From IMG/VR virus record IMGVR_UViG_3300048930_000067, positions 1 to 40,764 of that record: a DNA stretch of 40,764 nucleotides; one strand, given 5' to 3'. The translations under genes and the position numbers were made by a program. Shown one piece after another: positions 17,372 through 25,696 of this stretch. The notes under the pieces are model-generated. The model was not told where the DNA came from. It saw nothing but the letters and a program-made list of their open reading frames with translations, and searched no databases. This DNA comes from a virus. Position 1 is the stretch's first letter. Each line of letters opens with the position of its first letter.

Positions 17372-17377
17372 GGCAGG

Positions 17378-17584
17378 TCACCCGGACTTGTTAGCCTTAG
17401 CGACCGAATGAGCAGACGAGAGCGGCGACTTGTCAGCGCCGACTCGGCCACCAGAAGCGCGGCAGGGCTTGCCGAGGTGGGCCATTCCGCCCTTGCCCTC
17501 AGCCTTCATGACCTTGCCACCCTTCTTCTTCATTGCAGCTTCTTTTGCGACGTTGGAGTCGCCACCTGCGTAGTACTTACCCAT
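17378..17584 (-). CDS. Small basic protein with Gly-Gly-x-Val motifs
   Basis: A 68-residue, Lys/Ala/Gly-rich protein beginning MGKYYAGGDSNV and carrying KKGGKVMKA and ASGGRVGAD, copies of the A-x-G-G-x-V motif that recurs in this virion gene cluster. AAGGAG lies ten bases before the ATG. It is likely to bind nucleic acid or capsid through its high positive charge. It resembles a shortened version of the 233-residue protein at 22682-23383, which has the same motif spacing style. Function unknown. Confidence 0.6.
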   Translation of the reverse strand: MGKYYAGGDSNVAKEAAMKKKGGKVMKAEGKGGMAHLGKPCRASGGRVGADKSPLSSAHSVAKANKSG

Positions 17585-17598
17585 GGTTCTCTAACTCC

Positions 17599-18300
17599 TT
17601 ATCGCTTCTTAGAGATCAGCAGATAGTCAAGGCTGAGCACACCAGCGGCAGCTTCACCATTCTGAATACCGAAGGAAACAGCGAGCTCCTCGTCATCAGG
17701 CAAGTTAGTCGTTGCTGCAGTGCCTACACGAACGTCGTTCCAGAACACATCGATCTTGGAGCCGCCGTCGTAGTAGAAGCCAACAGTCACATAGGTGTCA
17801 TTGGCCAGCGTGCCTGCAGCGACGGTGGTCTCAGTAGAGTTCTTTTCCACAACGAGACTCATAACTGCAGAACCGTCGACCGAGCGGAAGTAGACGCCAT
17901 CGCTGACGCCTCCGATAGGATCAGTGTCGGTGATGTACAGACCGATCATGACATCGTTCTGTGCAGCAACGGACACCTTGAAACGTGCCTTCATCCAAAG
18001 CTCTTTGCCAGCTTCGAACTTGAACGTCTCAACGACAGCAGTATTAGTCAGACCAGACCACTGCAACCAGTTGCAGTCATTCTCAAGGCCAGCATTGGTG
18101 ACGACGAGGACGCCGCCATCCAAGTTGCCGACTGCTCGAGTGCCTGTGCCCGTTTCGGAGATGACCCACTCGGAGGCCGAGTAGTCATCAAAGTCGTCAA
18201 ACCAAGTGTGGCATGACGTCGGATCTGGCGCGACATAGGTGCCAAGAGCAGTTGTGCCCTCGACATTGGTCACGCCACTTGGCAGATTTGTCGTAGCCAT
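17599..18300 (-). CDS. Lectin-like beta-sandwich protein beside the major capsid gene
   Basis: A 233-residue acidic protein. The middle (NWLQWSGLTNTAVVETFKFE, then KELWMKARFKVSV) and VTVGFYYDGGSKIDVFWNDV have the strand spacing of concanavalin-A-like beta sandwiches. Together with SGNDxxxGLY-type context (QNDVMIGLYITDTDPIGG) this suggests a capsid-surface fibre or decoration domain. It lies just after the major capsid gene with a hairpin between them, so it is probably expressed with the capsid. The fold inference is from pattern alone. Confidence 0.55.
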   Translation of the reverse strand: MATTNLPSGVTNVEGTTALGTYVAPDPTSCHTWFDDFDDYSASEWVISETGTGTRAVGNLDGGVLVVTNAGLENDCNWLQWSGLTNTAVVETFKFEAGKELWMKARFKVSVAAQNDVMIGLYITDTDPIGGVSDGVYFRSVDGSAVMSLVVEKNSTETTVAAGTLANDTYVTVGFYYDGGSKIDVFWNDVRVGTAATTNLPDDEELAVSFGIQNGEAAAGVLSLDYLLISKKR

Positions 18301-18327
18301 CAGCAGGTTCCTATGTTGGTAAGTTTA

Positions 18328-18352
18328 CCAGAGGGGTTGTTAGCCCCTCTGG
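18328..18352 (-). terminator. Hairpin behind the major capsid gene
   Basis: CCAGAGGGG and CCCCTCTGG form a 9-bp GC-rich stem with a seven-base loop, in the 59-base gap after the capsid stop. No U-run follows on the minus strand. It may be a partial terminator or an mRNA 3'-end stabiliser raising capsid yield over the genes downstream. Confidence 0.55.
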
Positions 18353-18359
18353 CTGATCA

Positions 18360-19274
18360 TTAGCTCGTCGGGAACGAACCGTAGATCGCGCGCGGATCGT
18401 TATAGCCAAAGCTGTAACGTTCGTAGCCCTTGACCAACAGGTTGTCCGTGATGAAGTCGACCTGCATGTCCATCTCGTACGCAATACGATTCATATGAAT
18501 CATACCGTCAATATTCGTCGAGAGGAACCATGCGTAGTTCGACGTCAGGAAGTCGAGCACGATGCAGCCTTCCGGAAGACCGCCACCGGTCGTCAGGATT
18601 GCGTTGACATCGTTGTTCGCAGTGCCCGGACGCAACTCAGTCTTGGTCAGACGGATCGCCTGCGGCTCGAGAGCCGGAGGCACAATCAGTCGGCGACCAC
18701 GTGCCAGGATCTTCAGACCGGCTTCGTTCACGAACCCGGTACGAACGTTGATCATGGCCTGGAGCAGAGAACTTTCGTTCAAGTCCAGCTGAGTCGAGAA
18801 CGTATTCGCCCACGTGCCGCCGTCGTACGGATGGCTCGTCGAGCAGAGCGCGACACCGTCACCGCCGAAGTTGGCATTGTAGGTCGTGGCAGTGTTGAGG
18901 ATGTTCGCTCCCTGGATTTCCTTGAACTGCGCGAATGCTTCCTGCAGCTTAAGGTTGGTGGGATTGAACTGGGCTTTGTACAAGTTGTCGTCGATGGCCT
19001 TACGCGTGATTGCGTAACCCAGCGCGACTTCCTGGTGTTCAAAGTTCCAGACGAAACGTTCGCCTGCGTTGTTGTCGAAGGCAGTGGCTCCGCCTTCGTT
19101 CTTCAGCTGTGGCAGACCAGTGAAGCGCATCTGAGTCGAGCGCTCAATGGCCATATTGGAGTTGTGCGTGGTGAAGACCTTGTCCCACTGACGCGGGATC
19201 ATGTCGTACGAGCCACGAACATCGAACAAGCCTGGACGAAGTTCAGACTTGATCTGGCTAAGTGATACTGCCAT
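18360..19274 (-). CDS. Major capsid protein (Mu gpT-like)
   Basis: A 304-residue protein forming the head shell, HK97-type fold. It resembles the Mu-like major head subunit group: GLFDVRGSYDMIPRQWDKVF and NSNMAIERSTQMRFTGLPQL near the N-terminus, VALGYAITRKAIDDNLY, then CSTSHPYDGGTWANTFSTQL, and ILARGRRLIVPPALEPQAI near the middle. There is no obvious N-terminal propeptide, so assembly probably relies on the separate scaffold gene at 20895. GGGAGGACC precedes the ATG. Hairpins flank the small cluster of capsid and decoration genes. Confidence 0.85.
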   Translation of the reverse strand: MAVSLSQIKSELRPGLFDVRGSYDMIPRQWDKVFTTHNSNMAIERSTQMRFTGLPQLKNEGGATAFDNNAGERFVWNFEHQEVALGYAITRKAIDDNLYKAQFNPTNLKLQEAFAQFKEIQGANILNTATTYNANFGGDGVALCSTSHPYDGGTWANTFSTQLDLNESSLLQAMINVRTGFVNEAGLKILARGRRLIVPPALEPQAIRLTKTELRPGTANNDVNAILTTGGGLPEGCIVLDFLTSNYAWFLSTNIDGMIHMNRIAYEMDMQVDFITDNLLVKGYERYSFGYNDPRAIYGSFPTS

Positions 19275-19289
19275 CTGTCAGGTCCTCCC

Positions 19290-19898
19290 TTACGTTGTCA
19301 GGCCAGTAGTCTGGGTGATGTTGGCCTGGACGACGACCCAGTTGTAGGCGGTCGTAGCATCCGAGCCATTGCCGACACCTTGGTAGAGGCCGACAATACG
19401 GAATGGCAGTGTAGCGGTGCCGGCGAACGTATTGATATCCAGGTAAGCACCCGAGATGCCCGTAGTCGTCGAACCAGTACCCATTGCCACGTCTGCGTTG
19501 ATGAACAGAGCAGCCTGCGTAACAGCCACCGCAGTGGTGTTGGAGTCAGCCGTCTGAACAAGGAACTTCTGAGGCGAGCCAACCGAGACCGGCACGACAT
19601 AAGCGTACACAGTTCCAGAGGTCGCATCAGCACCCGGCCAGTAAGGAGACCAGACGACTTCCTTGCGGGAGACCGAAAGGTACTTACAACCCACGAAAGT
19701 GCCAGCAAGCTGCGACACGCCAGTGCCAGCCGTCCAGGCTGCGACGTAACCACTTGCGAGGAACTTTACAGGGTCGCCGAAGTAGATCTTGTTTGTGTCG
19801 TTGTAGGCAATCTGATATTCCGCGTTCTCTGCATTGGGAGCAGTTCCCGGAATACCACCCATGTGGCGCAAGCCAAATGGTGCAAAAGTATTCGCCAT
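19290..19898 (-). CDS. Capsid decoration / stabilising protein candidate
   Basis: A 202-residue protein beginning MANTFAPFGLRHMGGIPG, an opening I recognise from conserved proteins encoded next to major capsid genes. KIYFGDPVKFLASGYVAAW follows, and the rest is beta-rich with Thr/Ala/Gly. Position immediately upstream of the capsid gene and a beta composition suggest a decoration or head-stabilising role. AAAGGATCG lies before the ATG at 19898. No biochemical activity can be read from it. Confidence 0.65.
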   Translation of the reverse strand: MANTFAPFGLRHMGGIPGTAPNAENAEYQIAYNDTNKIYFGDPVKFLASGYVAAWTAGTGVSQLAGTFVGCKYLSVSRKEVVWSPYWPGADATSGTVYAYVVPVSVGSPQKFLVQTADSNTTAVAVTQAALFINADVAMGTGSTTTGISGAYLDINTFAGTATLPFRIVGLYQGVGNGSDATTAYNWVVVQANITQTTGLTT

Positions 19899-19966
19899 GA
19901 TGACGATCCTTTGTGTGGTTTCAGAAATGCTCTCTGATAACGCGTGTTGTCAAGAGGAGCAGGCGG

Positions 19967-20014
19967 ACAGCACCGGCTCGGTGCTGTTAGGTAACGAGGA
20001 CCGTTCAGTCCTCG
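19967..20014 (-). repeat. Two tandem hairpins upstream of the capsid cluster
   Basis: The first is ACAGCACCG/CGGTGCTGT with a three-base loop (19967-19987). The second is CGAGGAC/GTCCTCG with a six-base loop (19995-20014), overlapping the end of the gene at 20005. They fill the 106-base gap before the decoration gene. Downstream on the minus strand TTGACA occurs, but with no convincing -10 partner. Confidence 0.55.
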
Positions 20015-20544
20015 ATCTGGAGCTTAGGCCGGGAGATGTCTGCCGGCTCGTAAGCTTGATTGACGCGTGGCTGGACTGCTCTGTGTTCGTTCGTGAACCC
20101 AGAAGGCATAGCCAGCCCGAGCTGTTCTTTTTGAGCCTGCGTCAAAGCACGAGCAGCTTCTTGTTCTTCTGCACGAGCTTCGTTGGTCAGCTCAATCGGT
20201 CGTTCGCACAGGATCATTCCTTCCCGGCGAATGGGACCTTTGTAGTCGTTAGGCATGAACATGCCAGGATGGGCTTCTGCGTTCACAGGAGTCCATCCAT
20301 TTTCGTAGCACCCCATCATGTGGGATGTGTTCTCTTGGCCTGCGATAAATTCAGACTTCCATTCATACGACCATCCATCAGGGATGATGTGTGGAGGGAT
20401 ATAGAACTTATCAACATTGCCACCGCGCTTGCGGCTCAAAACTTTGCCATCGCGACCGACCACCTCCTTCTTGCCCCTGGCCCGGACAGGTTCCCGGATG
20501 GTCTCGCGAATTGGCTCTTTGTCTAGTCTGGGTTTTTTGGCCAT
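20005..20544 (-). CDS. Conserved phage head-region hypothetical protein
   Basis: A 179-residue, charged protein. The core FYIPPHIIPDGWSYEWKSEF, then NAEAHPGMFMPNDYKGPIRR and CERPIELTNEARAEE is a recurrent conserved arrangement in head-gene clusters of environmental podoviruses. The N-terminus is Arg/Lys/Glu-rich and the C-terminus is helical. It holds a single Gly-Gly-like motif (KRGGNVDKF). Its role is not established; placed between scaffold-type genes and decoration genes, it could assist head assembly. Confidence 0.6.
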   Translation of the reverse strand: MAKKPRLDKEPIRETIREPVRARGKKEVVGRDGKVLSRKRGGNVDKFYIPPHIIPDGWSYEWKSEFIAGQENTSHMMGCYENGWTPVNAEAHPGMFMPNDYKGPIRREGMILCERPIELTNEARAEEQEAARALTQAQKEQLGLAMPSGFTNEHRAVQPRVNQAYEPADISRPKLQIED

Positions 20545-20556
20545 TGTATTGGTTCC

Positions 20557-20892
20557 TTAGAACTTAGATTCCTCGACCGGAGCAGGTGCCGGCTCTTCAA
20601 CAGGTGCCGGAGCAGGATCTTCGATCACCGGAGCCTTGACCGTCACCAGCTCTTCGAGCTTGGTGTTGGTGGCGTCCAGTTCAGCCACGACTGCCGAAAC
20701 AGCCTTCCACGACTCTTCGTCGACTGCCGTACCGAGCTTGGCCTTCAGCGACTGAAACTCTTCAGCCACCTTGGCAACAAGACCCTTGTATTGTTCGACT
20801 TCTTCGATGAACTTCTTGACGACTTCTTCCACTGCTGTCATCCTTTCTTCGGTTGCAGAGAGTCGGTTGAAGATGTTGCGTTTGTCTAACAT
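20557..20892 (-). CDS. Coiled-coil protein with Glu/Pro/Ala tail
   Basis: A 111-residue protein starting MLDKRNIFNRLSATEERMTA; the ATG at 20892 has GGAAGG six bases before it, favouring it over the in-frame TTG at 20898. Residues about 10-85 form a heptad-rich coiled coil, followed by a repeated tail of the form APAPVEEP. It overlaps the end of the scaffold-like gene (20895) only slightly. The charge and the repeat suggest an assembly helper or linker; no known domain is seen. Confidence 0.6.
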   Translation of the reverse strand: MLDKRNIFNRLSATEERMTAVEEVVKKFIEEVEQYKGLVAKVAEEFQSLKAKLGTAVDEESWKAVSAVVAELDATNTKLEELVTVKAPVIEDPAPAPVEEPAPAPVEESKF

Positions 20893-20894
20893 TC

Positions 20895-21770
20895 TCAACC
20901 TTCCATTTCGGAGTAGTCTTTGCCCATGGCCTCAAGCCGACGTGCGTACTCCTTAACGCCGATCGGTTTGCCTTTATTGGGGCCATGATTCCAGACGATA
21001 GTGCCATCAGTGGCAGCTCTCGCCTGACCTGGTGTCAGCTTAACGATCCGTTCTCCACCGGATCCTCCTGAGCTGATGTCGTTGCCTCTGGAGACTGGAG
21101 CTGCTGGCATGCGCTTAGGAGTCTCCTGAGTTTTGGCCTGCGGCTTGAGCTGGGCATCAAGGAACTGGAAATAAGCATCCGTGTCCGGGACCAGGCCGTG
21201 AGCTTCAGCTGCATAGTGAGCAGAGACTAGGAGCTTGTTCTTCGCAGGGTCTGTGACATAATCTTTATTCTGGCGAAGATAAGCTTGAGAGCGTGGTGTG
21301 AAACGGGAAATGTATCCTTCGACAGGATCGGTGGGCGCTTCACGGGTCGGGGCTCTCTCAACCGCAACTTTGGCCTCCTTGAGCTTGGTAATGTTGACCG
21401 TTGCTTCAGACAACTTCTCGTTGGCTGTCACAACTCCGTCAAAATCACCTTTCTCCATTGCCTCCTTAAGTAGCCTCTTGGCTTCTGCTTTGTCCTTTTC
21501 GACAATACTAATAGCAGCATCTATGGTCTCGCTTTCTGACAAACGAGCGCGCTGAGTGGCCTGAGATGCCTCACGCTCTGCCTTAAGAGCGCGTTCTTCA
21601 GCTTCTTTTTTGGCAGCGCGTTCTGCTTCGAGGTTGCGTTCGTACTCTTCAGCAGTCTGCTTGATAATGTCGGGAGCTTTGACCTCTTCTGAGGCATGAG
21701 CTTGGCCTTCTGCAAGCTCTTCCTCAGGAGTGATCTCTACGATGATGTCTTCTTCGTCTGGGTTAATCAT
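20895..21770 (-). CDS. Scaffold-like head assembly protein
   Basis: A 291-residue, highly charged, mostly helical protein. An acidic N-terminus (DEEDIIVEITPEEELAEGQA) leads to a long Glu/Lys/Ala coiled coil (about 35-140), then RFTPRSQAYLRQNKDYVTDP and a basic C-terminus with NHGPNKGKPIGVKEYARRLE. An acidic start, a coiled-coil middle and a short basic end are the layout of phage scaffolds that steer capsid assembly. It sits between portal and capsid genes, as expected. A structured leader touches its ribosome site. Confidence 0.65.
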   Translation of the reverse strand: MINPDEEDIIVEITPEEELAEGQAHASEEVKAPDIIKQTAEEYERNLEAERAAKKEAEERALKAEREASQATQRARLSESETIDAAISIVEKDKAEAKRLLKEAMEKGDFDGVVTANEKLSEATVNITKLKEAKVAVERAPTREAPTDPVEGYISRFTPRSQAYLRQNKDYVTDPAKNKLLVSAHYAAEAHGLVPDTDAYFQFLDAQLKPQAKTQETPKRMPAAPVSRGNDISSGGSGGERIVKLTPGQARAATDGTIVWNHGPNKGKPIGVKEYARRLEAMGKDYSEMEG

Positions 21771-21784
21771 GTCTCGTGACTCCT

Positions 21785-21838
21785 GGGTTTAGAAAAGTCC
21801 CGGCATTTCCTCGCACCGTTGCCGGGGACGGTGAACCC
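21785..21838 (-). promoter_or_regulatory. Structured leader ahead of the scaffold-like gene
   Basis: An outer stem (GGGTT with AACCC) encloses an inner 7-bp stem (CCCGGCA with TGCCGGG) with a 14-base loop. On the minus strand this structure ends directly at AGGAGT (21779-21784), the ribosome site of the scaffold-like gene at 21770. It could tune translation of that gene. It matches no riboswitch class I can name. Confidence 0.45.
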
Positions 21839-21883
21839 ACAGCCTGGGCGAAGGAGACAGGGAACTCCGCAAGCTGCCGAAGG

Positions 21884-22279
21884 CTAGTAGACCGTATCAG
21901 GTTCATTGATACGACCTTTTATGTGAACTTCTTCCAACAGCCGACACAGTTGACCGTTGATCGTGATAGGGAAGCCATCGCTGACGCGATAGAATACCCA
22001 GTCACCTACGTTGACGTCCTGACCATGGAACTTGTTGGTCTCGTCGTCGACAAAGGCCAACGGACCTTTCTTCAGCACCAAGCCTGTCTTGCCCTGAAAC
22101 CTGTCCTCGTCGCGAGTTTTGTCAGCGAGGTACAATCCTGAAGCAGTCTTGTCAGGACGGATGTACACCATCACCAGAGTCTGGTTGTGGAACACCTCGA
22201 CCTTAGAGATGTCGCCGATATTGTCAAGCATTTCCTGCTTGGGATCAACTGCATGGCTCATCTTCAATCTGTTAGACAT
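21884..22279 (-). CDS. GroES-like co-chaperonin
   Basis: A 131-residue protein. Pattern match to Cpn10: VMVYIRPDKTASGLYLADKT, with the mobile-loop hydrophobic tripeptide at LYL (about 49-51, like IVL in GroES), then LVLKKGP, DVNVGDWVFYRVSDGF, and ITINGQLCRLLEEVHIKGRI at the end. Phage co-chaperonins replace host GroES so that large capsid proteins fold in the GroEL cage. AAGGAG lies seven bases before the ATG at 22279. Its place beside scaffold and capsid genes supports a role in capsid folding. It is longer than GroES, with extra N- and C-terminal residues. Confidence 0.7.
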   Translation of the reverse strand: MSNRLKMSHAVDPKQEMLDNIGDISKVEVFHNQTLVMVYIRPDKTASGLYLADKTRDEDRFQGKTGLVLKKGPLAFVDDETNKFHGQDVNVGDWVFYRVSDGFPITINGQLCRLLEEVHIKGRINEPDTVY

Positions 22280-22280
22280 T

Positions 22281-22486
22281 TCATGTCTCCTTGGTTACAC
22301 GCTGACAGGTCCAGCGCTTGGGATAGTAGCCTGGGTGGGCGCGTATCCACTTTTCTGCTTCAACAAGACCAGCGAACTGTGGTAAGGTGTAGCTGGCAGT
22401 GACGGATCGACCATCAGATCAACTGTCTTGCACGAATCATGACCGAGTATGGTGCAAGCGATGAGTATGATCTGCACATCAGTCAT
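22281..22486 (-). pseudogene. Small Cys-containing protein, apparently frameshifted
   Basis: The ATG at 22486 opens MTDVQIILIACTILGHDSCK, but after about 30 residues the sense drops to unconserved text and stops near 22295. In the -1 frame, a 45-codon stretch ending at 22281 reads QFAGLVEAEKWIRAHPGYYP, then KRWTCQRV. That is the usual end of a small phage protein family, whose members run from an early C...C pair to W-x-x-x-H-P-G-x-x-x-x-x-W-x-C. No clear slippery heptamer is seen, so a read error or real gene decay is as likely as programmed shifting. It ends just before the GroES-like start. Confidence 0.5.
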
Positions 22487-22680
22487 CCTCTTTTCAGCTC
22501 CGCCTCTATTTCACCGAGTTCCGTTTCAATCTCGTTCAGCATCTTGAGCTTACCGATCCTGAATTGGTACTCGGTGAAATCGTTGCAGACACCTAACAGC
22601 ACGATGTCTTCCGTTGCCTTGCGCTGCTGTGCAATAAAGGCATGGAGCTTACGTGCCAGTGCAGTGTCAAAACTATTCAT
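22483..22680 (-). CDS. Small coiled-coil head-cluster protein
   Basis: A 65-residue, all-helical protein beginning MNSFDTALARKLHAFIAQQR and ending MLNEIETELGEIEAELKRG. The start at 22680 was chosen because it directly follows the upstream stop at 22682; an upstream start would overlap that gene deeply. Small helical proteins of this form recur behind portal genes and often carry a central NDFTEYQF-like segment, as here. An ATGA overlap couples it to the frameshifted small gene. Confidence 0.65.
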   Translation of the reverse strand: MNSFDTALARKLHAFIAQQRKATEDIVLLGVCNDFTEYQFRIGKLKMLNEIETELGEIEAELKRG

Positions 22681-22681
22681 C

Positions 22682-23383
22682 TCAGTATTTCTTGATCTTC
22701 TCCAACCGGCCTTCACCCGAGCCTGCGCCAGCTTCCATCTTGGGGTAGACTTTACCGCCTGCGGCCTTCGTGATCGGGGCATAGTTCCGGATGTCCTTCA
22801 GGTCATTCTTGCCTGGAGTGTGCGAAACTTTAGTGCCGGCCTTGATGGATGCTGCTTTGACACGTCCACCGCTGGCCCGCATGCCGGGCATCGGAGGAGT
22901 CAGGCCCAAAGACTGAGCAGGACCGGGAGGAACAGTCGGTCCGCCAGCCGGACCAGCGGGGACCGGAGGAGGCATCGGAGGAGGCAAGCTGGCCATGTCC
23001 ATCTTAGGAGCCGGAGGCTTGACCTCGTCCTTGGGTGCGATCACAATATTGATGTTGGTCGCAGGCTTCTTAACGGCACCGCCAGTGGCGCGGTGTGCTA
23101 CGCCACCTTTCTTGAGAGGCGTCAACGGCTCGCCAGGGTGCTTGGCCTTCTCGTGTTTGTGGACGAGAGCCTTGTCCATTGCGATGTCAGATTGGCCACG
23201 AGACTTCTTGGCCAGGTTGGTCTTGGCCTTGCCACCTTCAGCCTTGGTCTCCTCGACCTTAGAGGCAGTGCGCTTGGCTGGGTCGGCCATGACCTTGCCA
23301 CCCGTTGCGCGGTGAGCGATGCCGCCGCACATGCGATGTAGTTTGGCAGAGGCGGACGATTTGGCTTCAGATTTGTAGCTCAT
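22682..23383 (-). CDS. Basic low-complexity protein with repeated Gly-Gly motifs
   Basis: A 233-residue protein, Lys/Ala/Gly/Pro-rich, pI clearly basic. It carries [43 protein letters not shown] and [12 protein letters not shown]: four Gly-Gly motifs of the type A-x-G-G-x-V, two of them inside a longer duplicated block HRATGG. A Pro-rich linker (about 130-165) separates the halves, and the C-terminus [15 protein letters not shown] is a conserved ending in this phage family. It lies just after the portal gene. Nucleic-acid or scaffold contact is plausible; the role of the motif is unknown. Confidence 0.6.
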   Translation of the reverse strand: MSYKSEAKSSASAKLHRMCGGIAHRATGGKVMADPAKRTASKVEETKAEGGKAKTNLAKKSRGQSDIAMDKALVHKHEKAKHPGEPLTPLKKGGVAHRATGGAVKKPATNINIVIAPKDEVKPPAPKMDMASLPPPMPPPVPAGPAGGPTVPPGPAQSLGLTPPMPGMRASGGRVKAASIKAGTKVSHTPGKNDLKDIRNYAPITKAAGGKVYPKMEAGAGSGEGRLEKIKKY

Positions 23384-25530
23384 CAGGGGATGTCCTTTGT
23401 GAATGTTCTGTCGACTACCTCTTCGGAGTCGGGATGTTCGGCCAGCTTGACCGCAATATCAGCCACCATGCCCTCACGCTTGAGTTCACGGTCCTTTGCC
23501 TTTTCTTCTGCTCGCATCTTCTCGAGGATCAGCTTGGTCTGTGCGTCAAGCTCCTTGATGGCACGATTGTTCTCCTGCTTCATCTGTTCGATCTGCTTCA
23601 TTATCTCAGCGACCATCAACTGAGGATCTGGTGGTGGCGGTGCAGGGGAAACTGGCGGTGCGAACAGGGAATCAGGGTTGTCGTAACCGATCACCTTCAG
23701 GATCTGGGTGTCAACAGCCTTAGGATCATACATCTGCGGCGATGCTGCTTGGAGTTGCTTCAGTGCCATAGCCTTCATGACGCGGTGAATGTGGCTCGGT
23801 ACGTTAGAATCAGAAACAGGGGTGATGCCATACGTATCAAGTGCCGCGATGAACTGATCCCGAGACCACTGGCTGGGCTTACGACGCTTACCACGCCAGA
23901 AGCTCTCAGGATCTTCACGGAACAGCTCGGCCAGGAGCTCAAACTCCTCGCTCTGGGCTTGATGGAAGTTCTTGTGGATGGCCGACTCAATCTTGGTGGC
24001 CTGCTCAACCTGAGCGATCATGGTGCCGACTGGCACGTCCTGGCGACCTTCGCCCACCTTCAGCTCAACAGTCGAGGCGATCTGCTCAGAGCCCTTCTCA
24101 ACCTTGTCGATCATGCCCAGCAGGCCTGCTGTCACATCTCGGTATGGGAGCTCCTTGACGACGTCGCCGATGGGCTTTCCTTGGGTGTCGATGACCTGGC
24201 CAGATCCGGCTGGGACTCGGATTTCGTTTGTCTGTTGGCGTGCAGCGATCTTAGCAATGAGGAAGCCTGGAAAATTCGCGAACATGCCTGCATCCAGTGC
24301 TTCACGCCAAGCTGCAGTGAGCGCAGAAGTAGAATTGCCAAGAAGGTGTAAAAGGCCCCAGCCATAAAAGCCGAAACCACGTATGTAAGTATAGTGGACG
24401 AAAGTCGTTTTAGGCATGCAGTCTGGGTCATCGTAATTCCAGTTCCTGCGGATCTCGAGGATCTGACGTGAGTCCTTGTCGATCGTCACACGGTACGGGA
24501 GTGGGAGTCCTTTACTCTTGAACTGCTGAGGAGCGAACCTGGGAATGTCGATCTCAGCGTAAGTTTCGTAAATGGTATGCTCGTTGTCCTCAGGCCGATT
24601 GTTGACGACCTGGACGCCTTCGATTGCACCTTCTTTCTCACGCAGCTGATCCGGTTGAGGTGTCGGCTCAGTCAAAGTGATGTTGCGATAAGCGCCCAAG
24701 ATCTGCATGCGCTTCATGACAGACTTGCGCATCCTCGATCTATGGGTGACACGGCCAGCATTGTCGATGTCGGTGGCTGAGTTGTTGACGATCAAGTCCT
24801 CAGCGTCAATGGACTCGCTCACTGGCCGGCGACGCATAGGGTCGGAATAGATCTTCTTGAACCCAGAACCGCCAAAGCAGGTCAACAGCAACATGCGGTC
24901 AGTGTCAGGGTAGTACTCACGAGCGCGCTTGGTGAGGTAGAAGTTGAAGTCTTTTTCCAGTGTCTCAGCCAACTGATCGCCAGCCGGAGAACGGTTGCCC
25001 TCGTCAACAACTTTAACAGGTCCAGCAGCCGGCAACAACTCAGCACGGGCATTGGACCAGGCCATGAGCACTGCCTTCAGCAGCAGCGGGTGGCGGACGC
25101 TAGACATGCCTTCAACGGGAGCCGACGTGTTGCCGACCGATCCTTTTGCCTCTTCCAGCTTGACGCCCAACAGGTCCAACCCTCTGGCACGGGTGGCGAG
25201 CCACTCAGCTCGACTGGTGATGTCTGATTCGATGCCGTCAAGCAACTCCTCGGCAATGGTGCCGAGCTCCTGGTCGCTCAACTTGAGTGCGAGGTTCTCG
25301 TTAAACGTCTCTGGGTCGACAGACGTGTCTTCTTCATCATCCAACACAGACGCATCTGCGTTTAAGTTGATGACGACAGAGCCGTCCTCATTGACGATAA
25401 CGCCATCTTCTGCTGCCTCGTCGTCGCCTTCAATGATGACCTCAAAGTCGTCATTGGCAAAAGGCAGGTTCTCGATCGGCTTGGGAGCCGATCCGAGGTT
25501 CCAGAGTGCGTCAGGCTTTGCCATCTTCAT
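23383..25530 (-). CDS. Portal protein (P22 gp1-like)
   Basis: A 715-residue protein that should form the twelve-fold ring through which DNA enters and leaves the head. An acidic N-terminus precedes the core; [20 protein letters not shown], then [19 protein letters not shown] and [20 protein letters not shown] follow the P22-type portal layout, as does [20 protein letters not shown] near residue 405. A C-terminal helical barrel with Glu/Gln/Lys heptads ends the protein. It is in the usual order after terL and before scaffold and capsid genes. The overall family call is from motifs, length and gene order. Confidence 0.85.
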   Translation of the reverse strand: MKMAKPDALWNLGSAPKPIENLPFANDDFEVIIEGDDEAAEDGVIVNEDGSVVINLNADASVLDDEEDTSVDPETFNENLALKLSDQELGTIAEELLDGIESDITSRAEWLATRARGLDLLGVKLEEAKGSVGNTSAPVEGMSSVRHPLLLKAVLMAWSNARAELLPAAGPVKVVDEGNRSPAGDQLAETLEKDFNFYLTKRAREYYPDTDRMLLLTCFGGSGFKKIYSDPMRRRPVSESIDAEDLIVNNSATDIDNAGRVTHRSRMRKSVMKRMQILGAYRNITLTEPTPQPDQLREKEGAIEGVQVVNNRPEDNEHTIYETYAEIDIPRFAPQQFKSKGLPLPYRVTIDKDSRQILEIRRNWNYDDPDCMPKTTFVHYTYIRGFGFYGWGLLHLLGNSTSALTAAWREALDAGMFANFPGFLIAKIAARQQTNEIRVPAGSGQVIDTQGKPIGDVVKELPYRDVTAGLLGMIDKVEKGSEQIASTVELKVGEGRQDVPVGTMIAQVEQATKIESAIHKNFHQAQSEEFELLAELFREDPESFWRGKRRKPSQWSRDQFIAALDTYGITPVSDSNVPSHIHRVMKAMALKQLQAASPQMYDPKAVDTQILKVIGYDNPDSLFAPPVSPAPPPPDPQLMVAEIMKQIEQMKQENNRAIKELDAQTKLILEKMRAEEKAKDRELKREGMVADIAVKLAEHPDSEEVVDRTFTKDIP

Positions 25531-25696
25531 CCTTCTCAGGGTTCAGATCGCAGATCCATATCGGGCCATACATATGCTCGAGTTTGCCGCCATTCTTGAT
25601 GCACCAGTCTGCCCATTCAGGCTTGGGTGGCTGCAGCGACACTCGCACACATGCAGCAACGACTAGGGCGAAGATGATGACGGCCAGGACCTTCAT
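25511..25696 (-). CDS. Small predicted lipoprotein
   Basis: A 61-residue protein beginning MKVLAVIIFALVVAACVRVS. A basic start, a hydrophobic run and the lipobox VAAC (Cys16) are typical of a bacterial lipoprotein signal. The rest has two further Cys residues (WCIKN and WICDL) that could pair. The gene overlaps the portal start by 20 bases and the upstream gene by an ATGA. Exported phage lipoproteins can block superinfection or act as spanin subunits; position and size do not decide this. It is unusual to find one between terminase and portal genes. Confidence 0.6.
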   Translation of the reverse strand: MKVLAVIIFALVVAACVRVSLQPPKPEWADWCIKNGGKLEHMYGPIWICDLNPEKDEDGKA

